In this document: positions 12,339-23,254 of the stretch, one piece after another
Numbering within the stretch: the stretch's first letter is position 1
Layout of the letters: every line of letters begins with the position of its first letter
Origin: Atherix ibis
Taxonomy: Eukaryota; Arthropoda; Insecta; Diptera; Athericidae
Assembly (NCBI GenBank): GCA_958298945.1
Contig: OY282606.1
Location: 25,827,740-25,891,739, forward strand
Length of the DNA stretch: 64,000 bases
Direction: 5' to 3'
Made by a program: the position numbers and the translations under genes
The notes under the pieces: generated by a model
What the model was told of the DNA's origin: nothing
Database searches by the model: none
What the model saw: only the letters and a program-made list of their open reading frames with translations

Positions 12339-13212
12339 GGGTTTTCGAATAAGAACTTGACAACTTTTTTTTTAAATATCTCGGAAATCATTTAAGATAT
12401 ATCAAAACTTTTATTATTGCCTTAAAGTACAATCAATGCAATTATGAATAAATTTCGACTTTGGTCATATATCTACCACGGGCACGTTTGCAGCGGTCGA
12501 TTCGTTGAAGCCAATTTTCGATGACTCGGCCACACAATTCGACGGGAATGTCCGCTATTTCTCGTTCGATGTTGGCTCTGATCCTCTAACGTCGCCGGGT
12601 TGTTGGCATAGACCATAGATTTAACGTAGCCCCATAGAAAAAAGTGTTAAATCACAAGATCTCGGCGGCCAATCGACAGGACCTTTTCTCGATATAACAC
12701 GTTCACCGAACTTGGACTTCCATAAGTCGATTGTTTCTCCCGCTGTGTGGGATATAGCACCGTCTTGTTGAAACCACCCACATATCACTGATGTCCAGCC
12801 CAAGCAATTGATCGAAGAAATAATGCTGCAACATGTCTCCGTAGCGTTCACCATTGACTGTAACGGGACGGTCATTTTCATCAACGAAGAAACATGGCCC
12901 AATAACACCACCGGCATGAAAACCACACCATACACTCACTTTTTGTGGATGAAGTGGTGTTTCATGAAGCACATGAGGGTTTGCACCACTCCAATAACGC
13001 ATGTTTGTTTGTTGACGAAGCCATTCAACCAAAAATTCGCTTCATTACTAAAGGTGATTTTGCGATGAAAGTTGTCATTTGCGGCAAACTTTTCTAGAGC
13101 CCAATCTGAGAACGTGCGTCGCTTCATATGGTCAAGTGGCTTTAGTTCTTCAGTTAACTTGATCTTGTAAGGGTGCAGGCCAAGATCCTTTCTCACTGAT
13201 TGGTTAAGGATA
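12339..13212 (-). mobile_element. D,D41-type Tc1/mariner, 5'-truncated, inside a retrotransposon
   Basis: The left end 'gggttttcgaataagaac' matches the terminal repeat of F1. On the minus strand, in three shifted frames (13232-12936, 13032-12703 and 12935-12621), it encodes 'DLGLHPYKIKLTEELKPLDH', 'ITFSNEANFWLNG' (the first catalytic D has become N), 'WFQQDGAISHTAGETI' and 'WPPRSCDLT'. The N-terminal domain and right terminal repeat are missing. Retrotransposon sequence of the same orientation lies on both sides. Confidence 0.75.
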
Positions 13213-14050
13213 CGTTCACAGTAAGAAATCAAAAGTGTCTAGTTGCTATTGAAAGACCCGATATAAGTACCCTAAGAAAGAAAATCAACGAAAGTATCAA
13301 TATTGCTGTTAAGAAATTTTACACATTGAAGAGAAATAGATATAGAAAAATTAGTCTAGAGACAGAAGAATGGCAGCAGACAGACAGAAACTCGTCAAAA
13401 AATACAGAATTAAACAAAAACGTTAGAAAGCCTATTAGAAGAGACCATAGAGCATATAATACATAAGTCATTAAAGGATCAATCAAAAAGAATGGTAAAA
13501 ATTCCTACAGAGAAGGGAAAGATAGTAAAAATCATAGAACATTTCTGTCAGAAGCTATTTAGTCAGTCATATCCACCGCCTCGACAATTGAGTTGCCAAA
13601 AACGAGCAGTTCTAAACGTGGTTTCTGAAGAGCTATAACCCGTTGATAAATCAGAACCCTTTAATAAATCAGAAATTGAAAAATTGTAAAGCGCCAGGAG
13701 AAGATTCAATTACAAGTAAAATGCTTAAAGGTAGAGAAGAGCCTTTCAAAATAGCGCTTATGGTGTTTTTAAATAAATTCTTAGAAGAATCAAAAATTCC
13801 CGATTCGTGGCATAACACTGAACCCATGTTACTTTATAACAGCCCTTCTGCAGGATTCATGAAGGGCTTTAGCACACATGGACCGTACTAGGAGCAATGG
13901 ATAAATCCCGTATAGACGCTATATATTCAACCTTGTTGAAATATATACACAACCATGCAACCCTTAGAGTGAAGATAGGAGATGGCTGGACTTCCTGGAT
14001 GGGTGATATAAAATTGCCCCTATCTGAAAGTGATCCATTCAAGCTTTAAG
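13213..14050 (+). mobile_element. RTE-like non-LTR retrotransposon, reverse transcriptase fragment
   Basis: Plus-strand reading gives 'LKNCKAPGEDSITSKMLKG', 'FLEESKIPDSWHNTEPML' (13643-13891), then 'AGFMKGFSTHGPY', and in another frame 'ALDKSRIDA' and 'LLKYIYNHATLRVKIGDGW'. These are early and middle blocks of the insect endonuclease/reverse-transcriptase family. The segment between 'FST' and 'ALDKSR', which should hold a catalytic block, is deleted. Frameshifts and stops make it inactive. Confidence 0.65.
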
Positions 14051-14429
14051 GTTGTATTGCGTTTTTTTTTTGGTTTCAACTTTGCGCTTCAATTGTCTTT
14101 CCTTATACTCCATAATTTAAGGATTGTGCAATGGAACTAGGCTTGTGACAATTCTGAATGACACGTCAAAAGGAAAAGATAAAAGACTTAGATTCGTAGA
14201 TTATAGAAGAAAAATTTGTCTCCAATTTTTTTCTAAAATACATTCGTAAAAACGCATACATTTTCAAAAAAAAACCTTTCACGAAACACTATGTATTCTA
14301 AAATAAAAACAATCTATTTGCTATCCTGAAGAATAAAACTATTTATGCAAATGTATTAATTTATATTGATTTGTTTATTAACTATTTAAAATTTAATAAA
14401 ACCGCAATTAAACGTTCACTTCGCGATAA

Positions 14430-14875
14430 GTTAACAAAAGTATGCAAGCATTTCGGTATGCTACCACTTTCATGGAGAATGGCGTTATTTAAAACTCTCC
14501 GAAAGTCTACAAAATTGAGACCCTCTATAAATTGATTGATATTTACAAAATAAATAATTAACTGAAAATACAATTCCATTTAATACCAGAAGATTGGAAA
14601 TAAAATAAATTTTATTTGTTTAAATGATATTTTTATTTGGAATAAGTGCGTTAAAATGGATATTAATTATACTTTCGGAAGTCAAAAAATTTCCATTACG
14701 AAAAATAGATGTCAGTAGGTATCATGTCTATACAAAAAAATCTATACAAAAGTGTGAAAGCATTACGATTTCTTGCCGCTTTTGAGATAACTTAGGCAGA
14801 AAATTGCGTATGCATATACGCAAATCTGACGCTCGGACCTATCCATGTATTATTTAATCTAAGATTGAACTACAA
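14430..14875 (+). repeat. Dispersed repeat J, longest single-orientation copy
   Basis: It starts with 'tatgcaagcatttcggtatg' and includes 'aactctccgaaagtctac', 'taataccagaagattgg', 'gatgtcagtaggtatcat' and, at the right, 'ttgcgtatgcatatacgc' and 'cctatccatg'. Parts recur at 4331, 16101, 16440 (inverted) and 17640. There is no coding frame, so this is a non-autonomous family whose true ends I cannot define. Confidence 0.6.
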
Positions 14876-15084
14876 AATACAGTGTTGCCTTCTTTTGAAT
14901 CCGTATGTAGATATTATTTGTCGTACGGTGCTGCCAGTCTCGAATAGTAGTTAAAAATGGTTTTGGGCATATGACCAATCCGGGGCTGTTCTTGACCCAA
15001 TTTTTAATGTTTTTTTTGAAGTAAATTCGGCTCTATCTCCGCTCTAACTTGCTTGTTGACTATCAATGAGTCTAATTTTATAGC

Positions 15085-15440
15085 AAATTCCAACGACATC
15101 ACATGTCAAATCACAAGATTTTGGAGGCCAAAGAAGAGGTCAATTGGATGAAATCAATGTCTGGTAGTATTTTGTCTGGTAGCGCTGCCTATTGACTGAT
15201 AGACGTGTAAGGCACACCTATCAGTGCATTTTTATAAATGGAATAGTGTACTTTTAAAGTAACAATTAAACTTTTTGAAAAAATCATTAAGCTGAAAAAG
15301 GGTTTTTTTTCTTCACCAAACACAATTTTGTGCTTAAACAGAATTTTGCGTTTTGAAGAAAATTCTTATAATTTAGAAACGTTGTTCCAGCGTGATACTA
15401 TGAATAATGAAAAGGTAACCTAAAAATTATAAATAAAGTT
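15085..15440 (-). mobile_element. Relic of a D,D41-type transposon
   Basis: On the minus strand, around 15100-15130, the sequence reads as 'WPPKSCDLT'-like with stops. Near 15385 'ttgttccagcgtg' precedes a CAT that corresponds to the N-terminal start seen in related relics ('RYTPEQR' type). The intervening transposase is lost. Confidence 0.45.
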
Positions 15441-16080
15441 TGATAGATGACAGCTGGTTTGACAGCTAACCTCATAGATACTTCCATAGATTATAAACGA
15501 ATATACACTGAAATAAAAGTACTAAACCAACCTTAATAGTACACTTTCAGTACAATTTTATCTATAACGACCATACTCAGAGAGCACATATGTCAGCTAG
15601 GCATGCTTGTCGCTAGCTTTAGGGTCTGATTTTGGGAGGTGAGTTTTCGAAATTAGTGCTGAGTTGTGCTCTCACACCCACCATGAAGAAAAAGATCATG
15701 CCAAAATCATAAAGGGGATAATGGAGAAAGATCATGCCAAAAACAAAAGGTGATAAATTATTAATTGTCTACTCGTATTTACTGATTAAAAATTTACAGA
15801 TCATTTACCAAACATTGATCATGAAAGACTTTCTAAGATTCTTTTTTTTTCGATGTAAAGATACAGAAATGAATAGTCGATACTCACAAAATGTAACAAA
15901 TTTATTTTTTTTTTTTGGTTGCGTATTTGCTTGTTGAGTTTTTCCATCTTTCACTGATCTGTTTTTTTATATCCACTTCGTACTGAAGTCTCCCAATGTT
16001 CCGAGAGATGATAGTAGTTTTTTTTGGTGGCGTATTGCTGGCAACGGTGATCAAATACACTGAACCAAAAAATTAAACAA
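15441..16080. other. No recognised gene
   Basis: It contains a short duplicated segment 'aaagatcatgccaaaa' (about 15690 and 15726) and T-rich tracts. The small frame at 15734-15937 is low complexity and not credible as a gene. Confidence 0.4.
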
Positions 16081-16100
16081 TCATTGAAATCAAAGTAAAT

Positions 16101-16705
16101 GGGTATGCTACCAGTTCACATAGAATGGCGTATTTTAAAACTCTCCAAAAGTCTACAAAATATAAGGCGCTTCATATTTGATTGATATTTACAAAATAAA
16201 TAAAAAACCTAAAATACAATTACATTTAATACCAGAAATTGGAAAATAAAATAAATTTTACCTTCTTTCGTGTTTAAATGATATTTTTGTTTGGAATAAG
16301 TAATTCAAAATGGATATTATGTTAATTGTGCTTTTGGAAGTCAAAACATTTTTATTACTAAAACTAGATGTCAGTGGAGGTTATATATACCTTAGATTAA
16401 ATTATACTTTTGTGTAGATTTTTTTATATAGACATGACATCCACTGACATCTTGTTTTCATAATAGAAATTAATTAAATTCCAAAAGCATAATTCATTTT
16501 AATTCACTTTATCCAAACAAAAATACAATTTAAACACAACGACAGGCAAGTTTTATTTATTATACAATCTTTCGGTATGGAAAGTAATTGTATTTTAGGT
16601 TTATTATTTATTTCATAAATACCAATTAAATATCAATCGCCTCAATTTTGTAGACTTTCGGAGAGTTTTAAAATACGCCATTCTCCATGAAAGCGGTAGC
16701 ATACC
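16101..16705. repeat. Foldback element made of two inverted J repeats
   Basis: The left arm 16101-16378 begins 'ggtatgctacc' and ends 'gatgtcagtgga'. The right arm 16440-16705 is its imperfect inverted copy, beginning 'tccactgacatc' and ending 'ggtagcatacc'. A 61-bp loop separates them. Both arms carry the J landmarks 'aactctcc(g/a)aaagtctac' and 'atttttgtttgg'. The whole could extrude as a hairpin of about 270 bp. Confidence 0.75.
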
Positions 16706-17639
16706 GAAATGCTTGCATACTTTTGTTGTTTTTCAAGTTGTTATTTTGGCACTTATCGGAAAGTACAAGTGAAAGTGTGATTTTTATCTTTCTTGAAAGA
16801 AAGTATGTATTTATATAAATAGTTATATAGTTGATAACATTTAATAGAAAGTTTCTATTACAGAATATGAAGTCTGGTCATTTAACGGTATGAGGAAGCC
16901 GGGAATTTCTTTCATTCGGTAAGTTGATATCTTCATTTTTACTAGAGAAATTAACAAAAATTTAGTTTGTGATGTGTTCAAATGGCTTATAATGATTTAT
17001 TTGGTTCAAAAAAGTGGTTAAAAAGTGAAAAGTTTGTCATTGAATAAATATAAATAAATGTAATATTGACAGTTCAATGTTTACCAGAAAATTGTTCAGT
17101 AACGGAGTACGTAAAGTGTGAGTAAGAAAATTTAAAGGAAATTAAGTGCAGATGAGTTAAATAAATATTTTAAATTACCCTGATTATTTATTTAACCTAT
17201 CTACACTTAATGGATATAGTTAAAAGGTGATCGAATACATATCAGGCTTTATTGTTTTTAAGCTAGCAACGTTTTTGCATTGCGAAAACTGCCATTCAGT
17301 TTTAAATGGAGAATTCACATCAAACAGTTTGATAGCGTACAAGTCCTTTGGCATTTTAAAGTATTAAATTTAAAACTAATTCCATCAAACAACAAAATCC
17401 GCAATATTAAAAAAATTTATTTGTTTACGCATAAATGACATCACATATGAAAATGGATTTGAATGAACCGCTTCAATCGCACAAACTGAAGTTTAAAATT
17501 GGCCCCCACTGATTAACGCCGTTTCTGTTATTTTGCATGTGCGTGCGTTCTTACGAATGTATTGCCAATAAAATTTGGAGAACATATTTGTGTAGAGGCT
17601 TATTCAATTCTTGTATAAGCTAAGATATATACACAAAAA
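16706..17639. other. No recognised gene
   Basis: The first 30 bases continue the J repeat ('gaaatgcttgcatac' inverted). The rest is AT-rich with stops in every frame. Confidence 0.4.
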
Positions 17640-17765
17640 AGTCTACACCAATGTATGCATGAAGTACGATTTATCGCCGCTTTTGCAATAATTTAGACAG
17701 AAAACTGCGTATTCATATACGAAAATCTGACGTAGCGGCCTATCCAGGAATTCTTTAATCTAAGA
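17640..17765 (+). repeat. Right-hand part of dispersed repeat J
   Basis: It shares 'gcatgaagtacgattt'-like, 'cgccgcttttg', 'actgcgtattcatatacg' and 'cctatccaggaattcttta' with the right end of the copy at 14430-14875. It ends at 'taatctaag', immediately before the Helitron remnant. Confidence 0.5.
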
Positions 17766-17792
17766 CAGAGCATGTGCTGATTCCCTGTACTA

Positions 17793-18779
17793 ACAATTCG
17801 GCTGAAAAGTTTATAAGGTTGACGTCTAGATGGCGCCTCTTGCAAAAATCTACTTAATTATCACAAAGCATCATCCTTCAAATGATTCCTGTCAAAATTT
17901 GAGATATAGCATTTTGAGTGAAGAAACTTTTGTTATTGAAAAAAAATGGATAAAGACGAATTTCGTGTATTGATAAAGCATTGCATGAATATTTGGGCAT
18001 GCGAAAGCTGTGTGCGAAGTGGGTGCCGCGTGAGCTCACTGTGAACCAAAAACAACAACGTGTTGATGATTCTGAGCAGTGTTTGGAGCTGTTCAAGCGC
18101 AATTAACCCGAATTTTTGCGTTGATATGTGACAATGGATGAAACATGGCTCCGTCACTACACTCCAGAGTCCAATCGGCAGTCGGCAGACTGGAGAGCGA
18201 GCGACGAACCGAATCCAAAGCGTGGAAAGACGCAACAGTCGGCTGGCAAGGTGATGGCGTCTGTATTTTGGGATGCGCACGGTATAATATTCATTGACTA
18301 TCTCCAGAAGGGACAGACGATCAACAGCGACTATTATATAGCGTTATTGGATCGTTTGAAGAAAGAAATCGCTAAGAAACGGTCTCATTTGAAGAAGAAA
18401 AAAGTGTTGTTTCACCAAGACAATGCACCGTGTTACAAGTCGATAAAAACGATGGTCAAACTCAATGAATTGGGCTACGAATTGCTTCCCCATCAACCGT
18501 ATTCTCCAGATCTGGCCCCCAGCGACTTTTTCCTGTTTGCAGTCCTTAAGGGAATGCTCGCTGGCAAGAAATTTAAGACCGATGATGAAGTGATTGTCGA
18601 AACTGAGGCCTATTTTGAGGCAAAACCGAAAGAGTACTATAAAAATGGTATCGAAAATTTGGAAGATCGCTATAATCGCTGTATCGCCTTCAAAGGCAAC
18701 TATGTTGAATAATAAAAATGAATTTTGCAAAAAAAAAATTTTTTACTGTGTTATCTTATAAACTTTTCAGCCGAACTGT
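17793..18779 (+). mobile_element. Irritans-type (Himar-like) mariner C1, internally deleted
   Basis: Terminal repeats 'acaattcggctgaaaag' and the inverted 'cttttcagccgaactgt' are flanked by TA. At 987 bp it is about 270 bp short of the copy at 39752. The deletion joins the first codons of the transposase ('MDKDEFRVLIKHC') to the 'HEYLGMRK' region at a short 'gcat' homology, removing the DNA-binding helices. The rest keeps an open frame (18128-18712), but two upstream stops near 18100-18125 isolate it. Confidence 0.9.
18128..18712 (+). pseudogene. Mariner transposase catalytic domain (C1), N-terminus lost
   Basis: The open frame of 194 codons carries all three catalytic aspartates of a D,D34D transposase: 'MDETWLRHYTPESNRQ', 'VLFHQDNAPC' and 'YSPDLAPSDFFLFA'. 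It ends in 'NRCIAFKGNYVE' just before the 3' terminal repeat. It resembles Himar1-group proteins throughout. The DNA-binding N-terminus is missing because of the deletion in this copy, so a translated product could at most be a catalytic fragment. No promoter is evident. Confidence 0.8.
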
Positions 18780-19010
18780 TACCATCATTCCCACCGACAT
18801 GCCATTTGAATTCAAACGACTACAGATCCCCATTCGCTTGACACTCTCAATGACCATCAACAAGGCACAAGGTCAATCGTTTCAAGTATGTGGATTAAAT
18901 CTGAAAAAATCCATGCTTTTTAACATAGTCCATTGTATGTTGCATATTCACGAGTGGGAGATATGGGAAAACCAAAAATATTGTATATCCCAAGGCAGTT
19001 GAATAAATTT

Positions 19011-19464
19011 TTCGAATTAAATTTTATAAACAAAAAATTATTATCTTCTAGTTATTTTGTTCATGTCAATCTGTTTGTTTTGTATATGCGTGCAAATAAA
19101 TTAGGGAAAAAATTGAAAAAGGCAATAGCTCTTTAGTTAATCATAAAATTATCTGTAATAAAATTATGAAAAAATTGCATATTCAAAATTAAAAATTACC
19201 TCCAAAAAATGTGTTATCAATACTTATTGCTCGGAAAGAAATGTTAAAATGAATACTTTCAAAGAGTTAAAGACGCTTCTAGGAAAAGACATCTCTATTT
19301 TGAGAGAATAATCAAAAATTAATTCTTTGATAAATAAACCTTAATTAGACTTTGATAACCCAGTCATTTAAGGTAGCTTACCAATAGCTTAGCACTAATT
19401 ATGAAAATTATGATAATAGACAGGTTGAGACTTAACTACTTCTCTTTCACTATTCCATAATAAT
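19011..19464. other. AT-rich, no gene seen
   Basis: Non-coding, ending in a T run at 19463-19476 that is the poly(A) tail (seen from the plus strand) of the retrotransposon to its right. Confidence 0.5.
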
Positions 19465-20700
19465 TTTTTTTTTTTTAAATGTTATCTACAACTACTTATG
19501 CTAGTAACAAGCAGATTTTTTACGGGAATATACAAGGACATGAAGACATGTGGAGGAAAACACCCATCGATGTTACCTCTAGAACAGGATAATTTTATTT
19601 TATAATTTTAGAGAATCTCTCGGCCATTGCCGTTTTTAATGTCGATGGGTGTATACTGGTAGGGTGGGAGTGAAAAGTTCCCTTTCTAAAGGATTAGGAT
19701 GGAAGGATAGATGCGAATGGATTTTTTTATATCAGGAGATTCACAGTTCACGAACAAACGTAACATTTAAGTCACGGTGGATAACAGTGTTTCGCACATA
19801 AAAGGGTCATTGACAATTTTACGAAGGATTCGCGATTGTAGGGATTGGATTGGATTGGAAGGGAGTTAGAATGCTTAGTCGAACCCTAAAGTTCTAGACC
19901 ATATGTCCATATTGGTTTCAGAATCGTATTGTATAGTAATAGTTCACTTCTGGTTGTAAGTTTTGATTTACTGTCTAGGAGACGTAATAATTGTTTGTAT
20001 CATCCGTTTAGTTCACGTCTTTTAGTTTTCGTATGAAGGTTTCAGGTTAACGTACGCTTTTTTTTGTGGAATAATACTGCCACTTAGGGATCTATCGGGA
20101 ATTTATTCTCGGCAGAGTGTGAAAGTTACGTGAGCAGATTTTTGCTCAATTACTTTCACTCTCCACCTTTTGAACCAAGTTTCTAAGGAGTGGATATGGT
20201 TCTGTAGGATACTAATGGCTGTGGAAGGATCTTTGTGATGTGTCAGGATGGCTGTATTATCAGCATATATTGCGGTTAGGATTTTGTTGCGGTAAGGAAT
20301 GTCATGGGTATAAATGTTATAAAGGATAGGACTTAGCAATCTTCCTTGAGGGACACCGGCGGAAATTGGATAAATGTCAGAGTACTCAATATTTTCAGCT
20401 ACCTGAAAATATCGGTCTGAGAGATAAGATTTAAGGATGTGGAAATAACCCGAGGGTAGGACTCGCTGCAACTTCCAAAGCCAAAGCAATCCAGGGTGCC
20501 ATACACGGTCGAAAACATGCGAAATGTCTAGAAACACGCCTGGGCAGTATTCCTTTCGCTCTAGCGAACACGCTATGTAGTCGACTACGCGATGACGCTA
20601 CTGGATAGTGGAATGCTCAGGTCGAAGTCCAAACTGATGCTGAGGAATGACACCCTCGTTTTCAACCATAATAATTTGAAGTAATTTTCAATAAAATTTC
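19465..20700 (-). mobile_element. Jockey-like non-LTR retrotransposon, 5'-truncated copy G1
   Basis: The T-run at the left marks the 3' tail. The minus-strand reverse transcriptase (20537-20103) reads 'MFLDISHVFDRVWHPGLL', 'ISAGVPQGRLLSPILYNIYT' and 'AIYADNTAILTHH'. The polymerase motif is YADN instead of YADD, so one catalytic aspartate is lost. The frame continues broken through thumb-like and C-terminal parts down to about 19680. Upstream, 'QFGLRPEHST'-like residues appear near 20630, and the element stops near 20700. Confidence 0.8.
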
Positions 20701-20708
20701 AACTGATT

Positions 20709-22125
20709 AGAAATGGTTTTTTTTATTTTTTTTATTTAGATATTTACAACAACAACATAGTAATAAGCAAATTTTTGCAATAGTATTAATTAACTTGATA
20801 GATTGTGGGGAGTAAACATCCAATGAAGTTCCTCCTGCTAGCGTGTGTTTCTGTTAGGCCTCAGTATTTAAGTAAATCACGCGACCAGTGACGCTTAAGG
20901 CTTCGATGGGTATTTCTAGGGAAGGAAATGGAGGATAGTTCTTGAACAAGAGGATTATTATGATTGAGGACACGGAAACGGAACTTTTTATAACGAGACA
21001 CCGCCACATCAAAAACAAATGGGACTTTAAGATCACGATGAATAACAGTATTGCGAACATAAAAGGGGGCATCGACAATTGTACGGAGTATTTTTGAAGG
21101 AATTGGATTCGACGGGAATTAGAAGGCTTAGTAGATCCCCAGAGTTCTAGTCCGTATGTCCATATGGGTTTCAGTAAGGTATTGTATAACAGTACTTTAC
21201 TGTCTATAGTAAGTTTAGAACGTTTGTCTAGAAGTCGAAGTAGTTTTAGGTATCGTCTTTTAAGTTCTTGTCTTTTAAGTCTTGTATGTGGGTTCCATGT
21301 CAAGCGTTTGTCTAAGTTCAGTCCAAGCTTCGGTGTGTTGTGGTATGGCACTGCCATTAAGGTATATGGGAGGGCATGTCTCACGACGGAGAGTAAAAGT
21401 TACCTGGATAGATTTACGTTCATTGACTTTTATTCTCCACTTAGTAAACCAGTTCTGGAGGGTTTGGATTTGGATTTGGAGAGTTTCAGAAGCATGTTGG
21501 GGATTTTCGCTAGATGCAATGCAGGCCGTATCATCGGCGTATGTAGCAAAGAAGGTATTAGGGCAGGTTAGGATATCGGATGTGTAAATGTTGTAGAGGA
21601 TGGGTCCAAGTATGCTACCCTGAGGAACCCCAGCCAATATCGGAGAGATATTGGACAGTTCGTTGGATTCATTTACTTGGAAGTGTCGGTTGGAAAGGAA
21701 TGATCTTAGGATTACGAAATAGATGGAAGGAAGGAACCTCTTGAGTTTCTAGAGTAGACCCGGGTGCCAAACTCTATCAAAAGCTTGACTTATATCAAGA
21801 AACACACCGGGACAGTACTCTTTTCTTTCTAAGGAGGATGCAATGAAATCGACAACACGATGACACTGCTGGGTAGTGGAGTGTTCGGCGCGGAAACCAA
21901 ATTGGTGATTAGGAATTAAATTTGAAGATTCGAATAGAGGATATAAGCGGCGAAGGAGGATTTTTTCAAAGATTTTTGAGAGAAGTGGAAGGAGACTTAT
22001 TGGGCTGTAGGAAGTGGGCCGGTTTATTGGTTTATTGGGCTTAGGAATCATTTTAATGATTGCAAATTTCCATAGGATTGGGAAATGTGTTGTTCTAATG
22101 ATGGAGTTATATATTGTGGGATTAG
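20709..22125 (-). mobile_element. Jockey-like non-LTR retrotransposon, 5'-truncated copy G2
   Basis: The 3' T-run is at 20709-20729. Minus-strand frames 22051-21749, 21637-21275 and 21384-20854 together cover 'MIPKPNKPINRPTSYSPISL', 'HQFGFRAEHSTTQQCHRV', 'VFLDISQAFDRVWHPGLL', 'AGVPQGSILGPILYNIYTSD', 'TYADDTACIASSENPQ' (catalytic YADD present) and 'LDKRLTWNPH', 'YNTLLKPIWTYGLELWGS'. Frameshifts separate them. It lies directly upstream of G1 in the same orientation, with the poly(A) of G2 abutting the truncated 5' end of G1. Confidence 0.85.
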
Positions 22126-22690
22126 AAATTTAAAAAAAAAAAATACAAAATTTCAAAGATTAAAATGCAATTTATTTATTGATGTTTTGATTTGAATTAT
22201 TATTTGTAGAGAACGATAAATTTAAATTGAACAACAATAATATTAATTATTTTTTTTTTTTTCAAAATAAGATATAACTGACCATTTATATAATAATTAA
22301 TTTGAAAATTTGATATTATAGAATTAATTTCGTTTGAATTTTTCAATATTATATAATTATAATTAATTATTTAAATTTATTTATAGAATTTTATTCTGTT
22401 AAATATAATTTTTTTTATTGTTTTCCTCTTTATATACTCATTATTAGTAGTTTTTTTTTTTTTAATCTTGGAATTTTATTTAAAAATATTTAATTTAATA
22501 TAATATATCTCGTTTATGTATGGTATTGAATTTATTATGAATTAATTATTATTTTAATTTTTTAAATATATTAATTTTATTTAATTTTATTTATATATAG
22601 TATATCAATTTTAAATTAATAACATTTCATTTTGATGAAGAATTTAAATTGGATTTTCATATGAATTATGTCACATTAAATGAAAAACTT
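22126..22690. other. Extremely AT-rich 3' flank; possible poly(A) signals for the BTB gene
   Basis: On the minus strand AATAAA occurs at 22581-22576 and again at 22591-22586, about 230 nt after the stop codon of the BTB gene, so these are candidate cleavage signals. The rest is A/T homopolymer. Confidence 0.35.
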
Positions 22691-22693
22691 TCT

Positions 22694-22790
22694 AGTGTTC
22701 GCACCTATCCATGATATTTGGGAAGATATTCTAGTGTTCGCACTAGATTCTAGTGTTCGCACCTTATCCACGATATCTGGGAAGGCTTGA
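22694..22790. repeat. Two-copy direct repeat next to the BTB gene stop codon
   Basis: A unit with 'agtgttcgcacc(t)tatcca' and 'gatat.tgggaag' occurs at about 22694-22728 and 22751-22786. A short extra 'ctagtgttcgcac' lies between them. If transcribed it lies in the 3' untranslated region, 30-120 nt past the stop. Confidence 0.7.
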
Positions 22791-22817
22791 TTGTCTTTTC
22801 CATATTCTTAGTCATCG

Positions 22818-23254
22818 TCACATAAATGATGGTGATGATTTTCTTGATCTTGATCTTGGTTTTGATGGACTTTTTAGACTATGCCTGGATCCGCTACGTG
22901 ATTTGAATCCATCACCCCAAGGCTCTGGAACTCGTCCATACCAATGTATTAAGTCCTGTACCTCATGCTAATAATTTTTAATAAATTTTTCTCTTTTATT
23001 ATTTTACAAAACTTTTGGGGATATTCATTTTTTTTATAAAAATATTTTTGAATAAATAAAATTTGTTTAAATATCACCTGAATTGACTTTGGTAGTTCCT
23101 TAAACATATCCGATTTAGTTAAATTTGGATATTGTGAAATAAATGTTAAACAGTTGGAACGTAAAACTGATGCCATAAAACGATCGGCTATTCCCAATAA
23201 ACAGAGTACGGAATCCTCATCGATTAATGCATTCAAAGTATTCTCACAAAGTGC
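22818..23254 (-). CDS. BTB gene, exons 15-16: C-terminus and stop
   Basis: Exon 15 encodes a BACK-like helical start, 'ALCENTLNALIDEDSVLCLL' and 'ADRFMASVLRSNCLTFISQY', as commonly follows a BTB domain. Exon 16 gives 'DLIHWYGRVPEPWGDGF', then a basic Arg/Ser-rich tail ending 'SRSRKSSPSFM' and a TGA at 22820-22818. The tail could be a nuclear-localisation or phosphorylation segment (inference). Confidence 0.8.

Larger units (their letters stand above)
17766..19010 (+). mobile_element. Helitron helicase (Pif1-type) C-terminal remnant, interrupted by mariner C1
   Basis: Removing 17793-18779 and one TA joins 'HVLIPC' (17772-17792) in frame to 'TIIPTDMPFEFKRL', 'IPIRLTLSMTINKAQGQSF' and, after a frame change, 'YVAYSRVGD'. 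This is the C-terminal core of the Pif1-family helicase found in Helitrons, which unwinds DNA during rolling-circle transposition. The 'TINKAQGQS' and 'YVA.SR' motifs are diagnostic. No Rep domain or Helitron termini are seen, so this is a short orphan fragment with a frame change near 18920. Confidence 0.75.

Noticed and set aside
15734..15937. 67-codon plus-strand frame
   Set aside because: Phe-rich translation of T runs; no flanking signals.
21164..21587. Plus-strand frames of 135 and 101 codons
   Set aside because: Antisense shadows of the Jockey reverse transcriptase G2. The same holds for 35686-36051 opposite G4.
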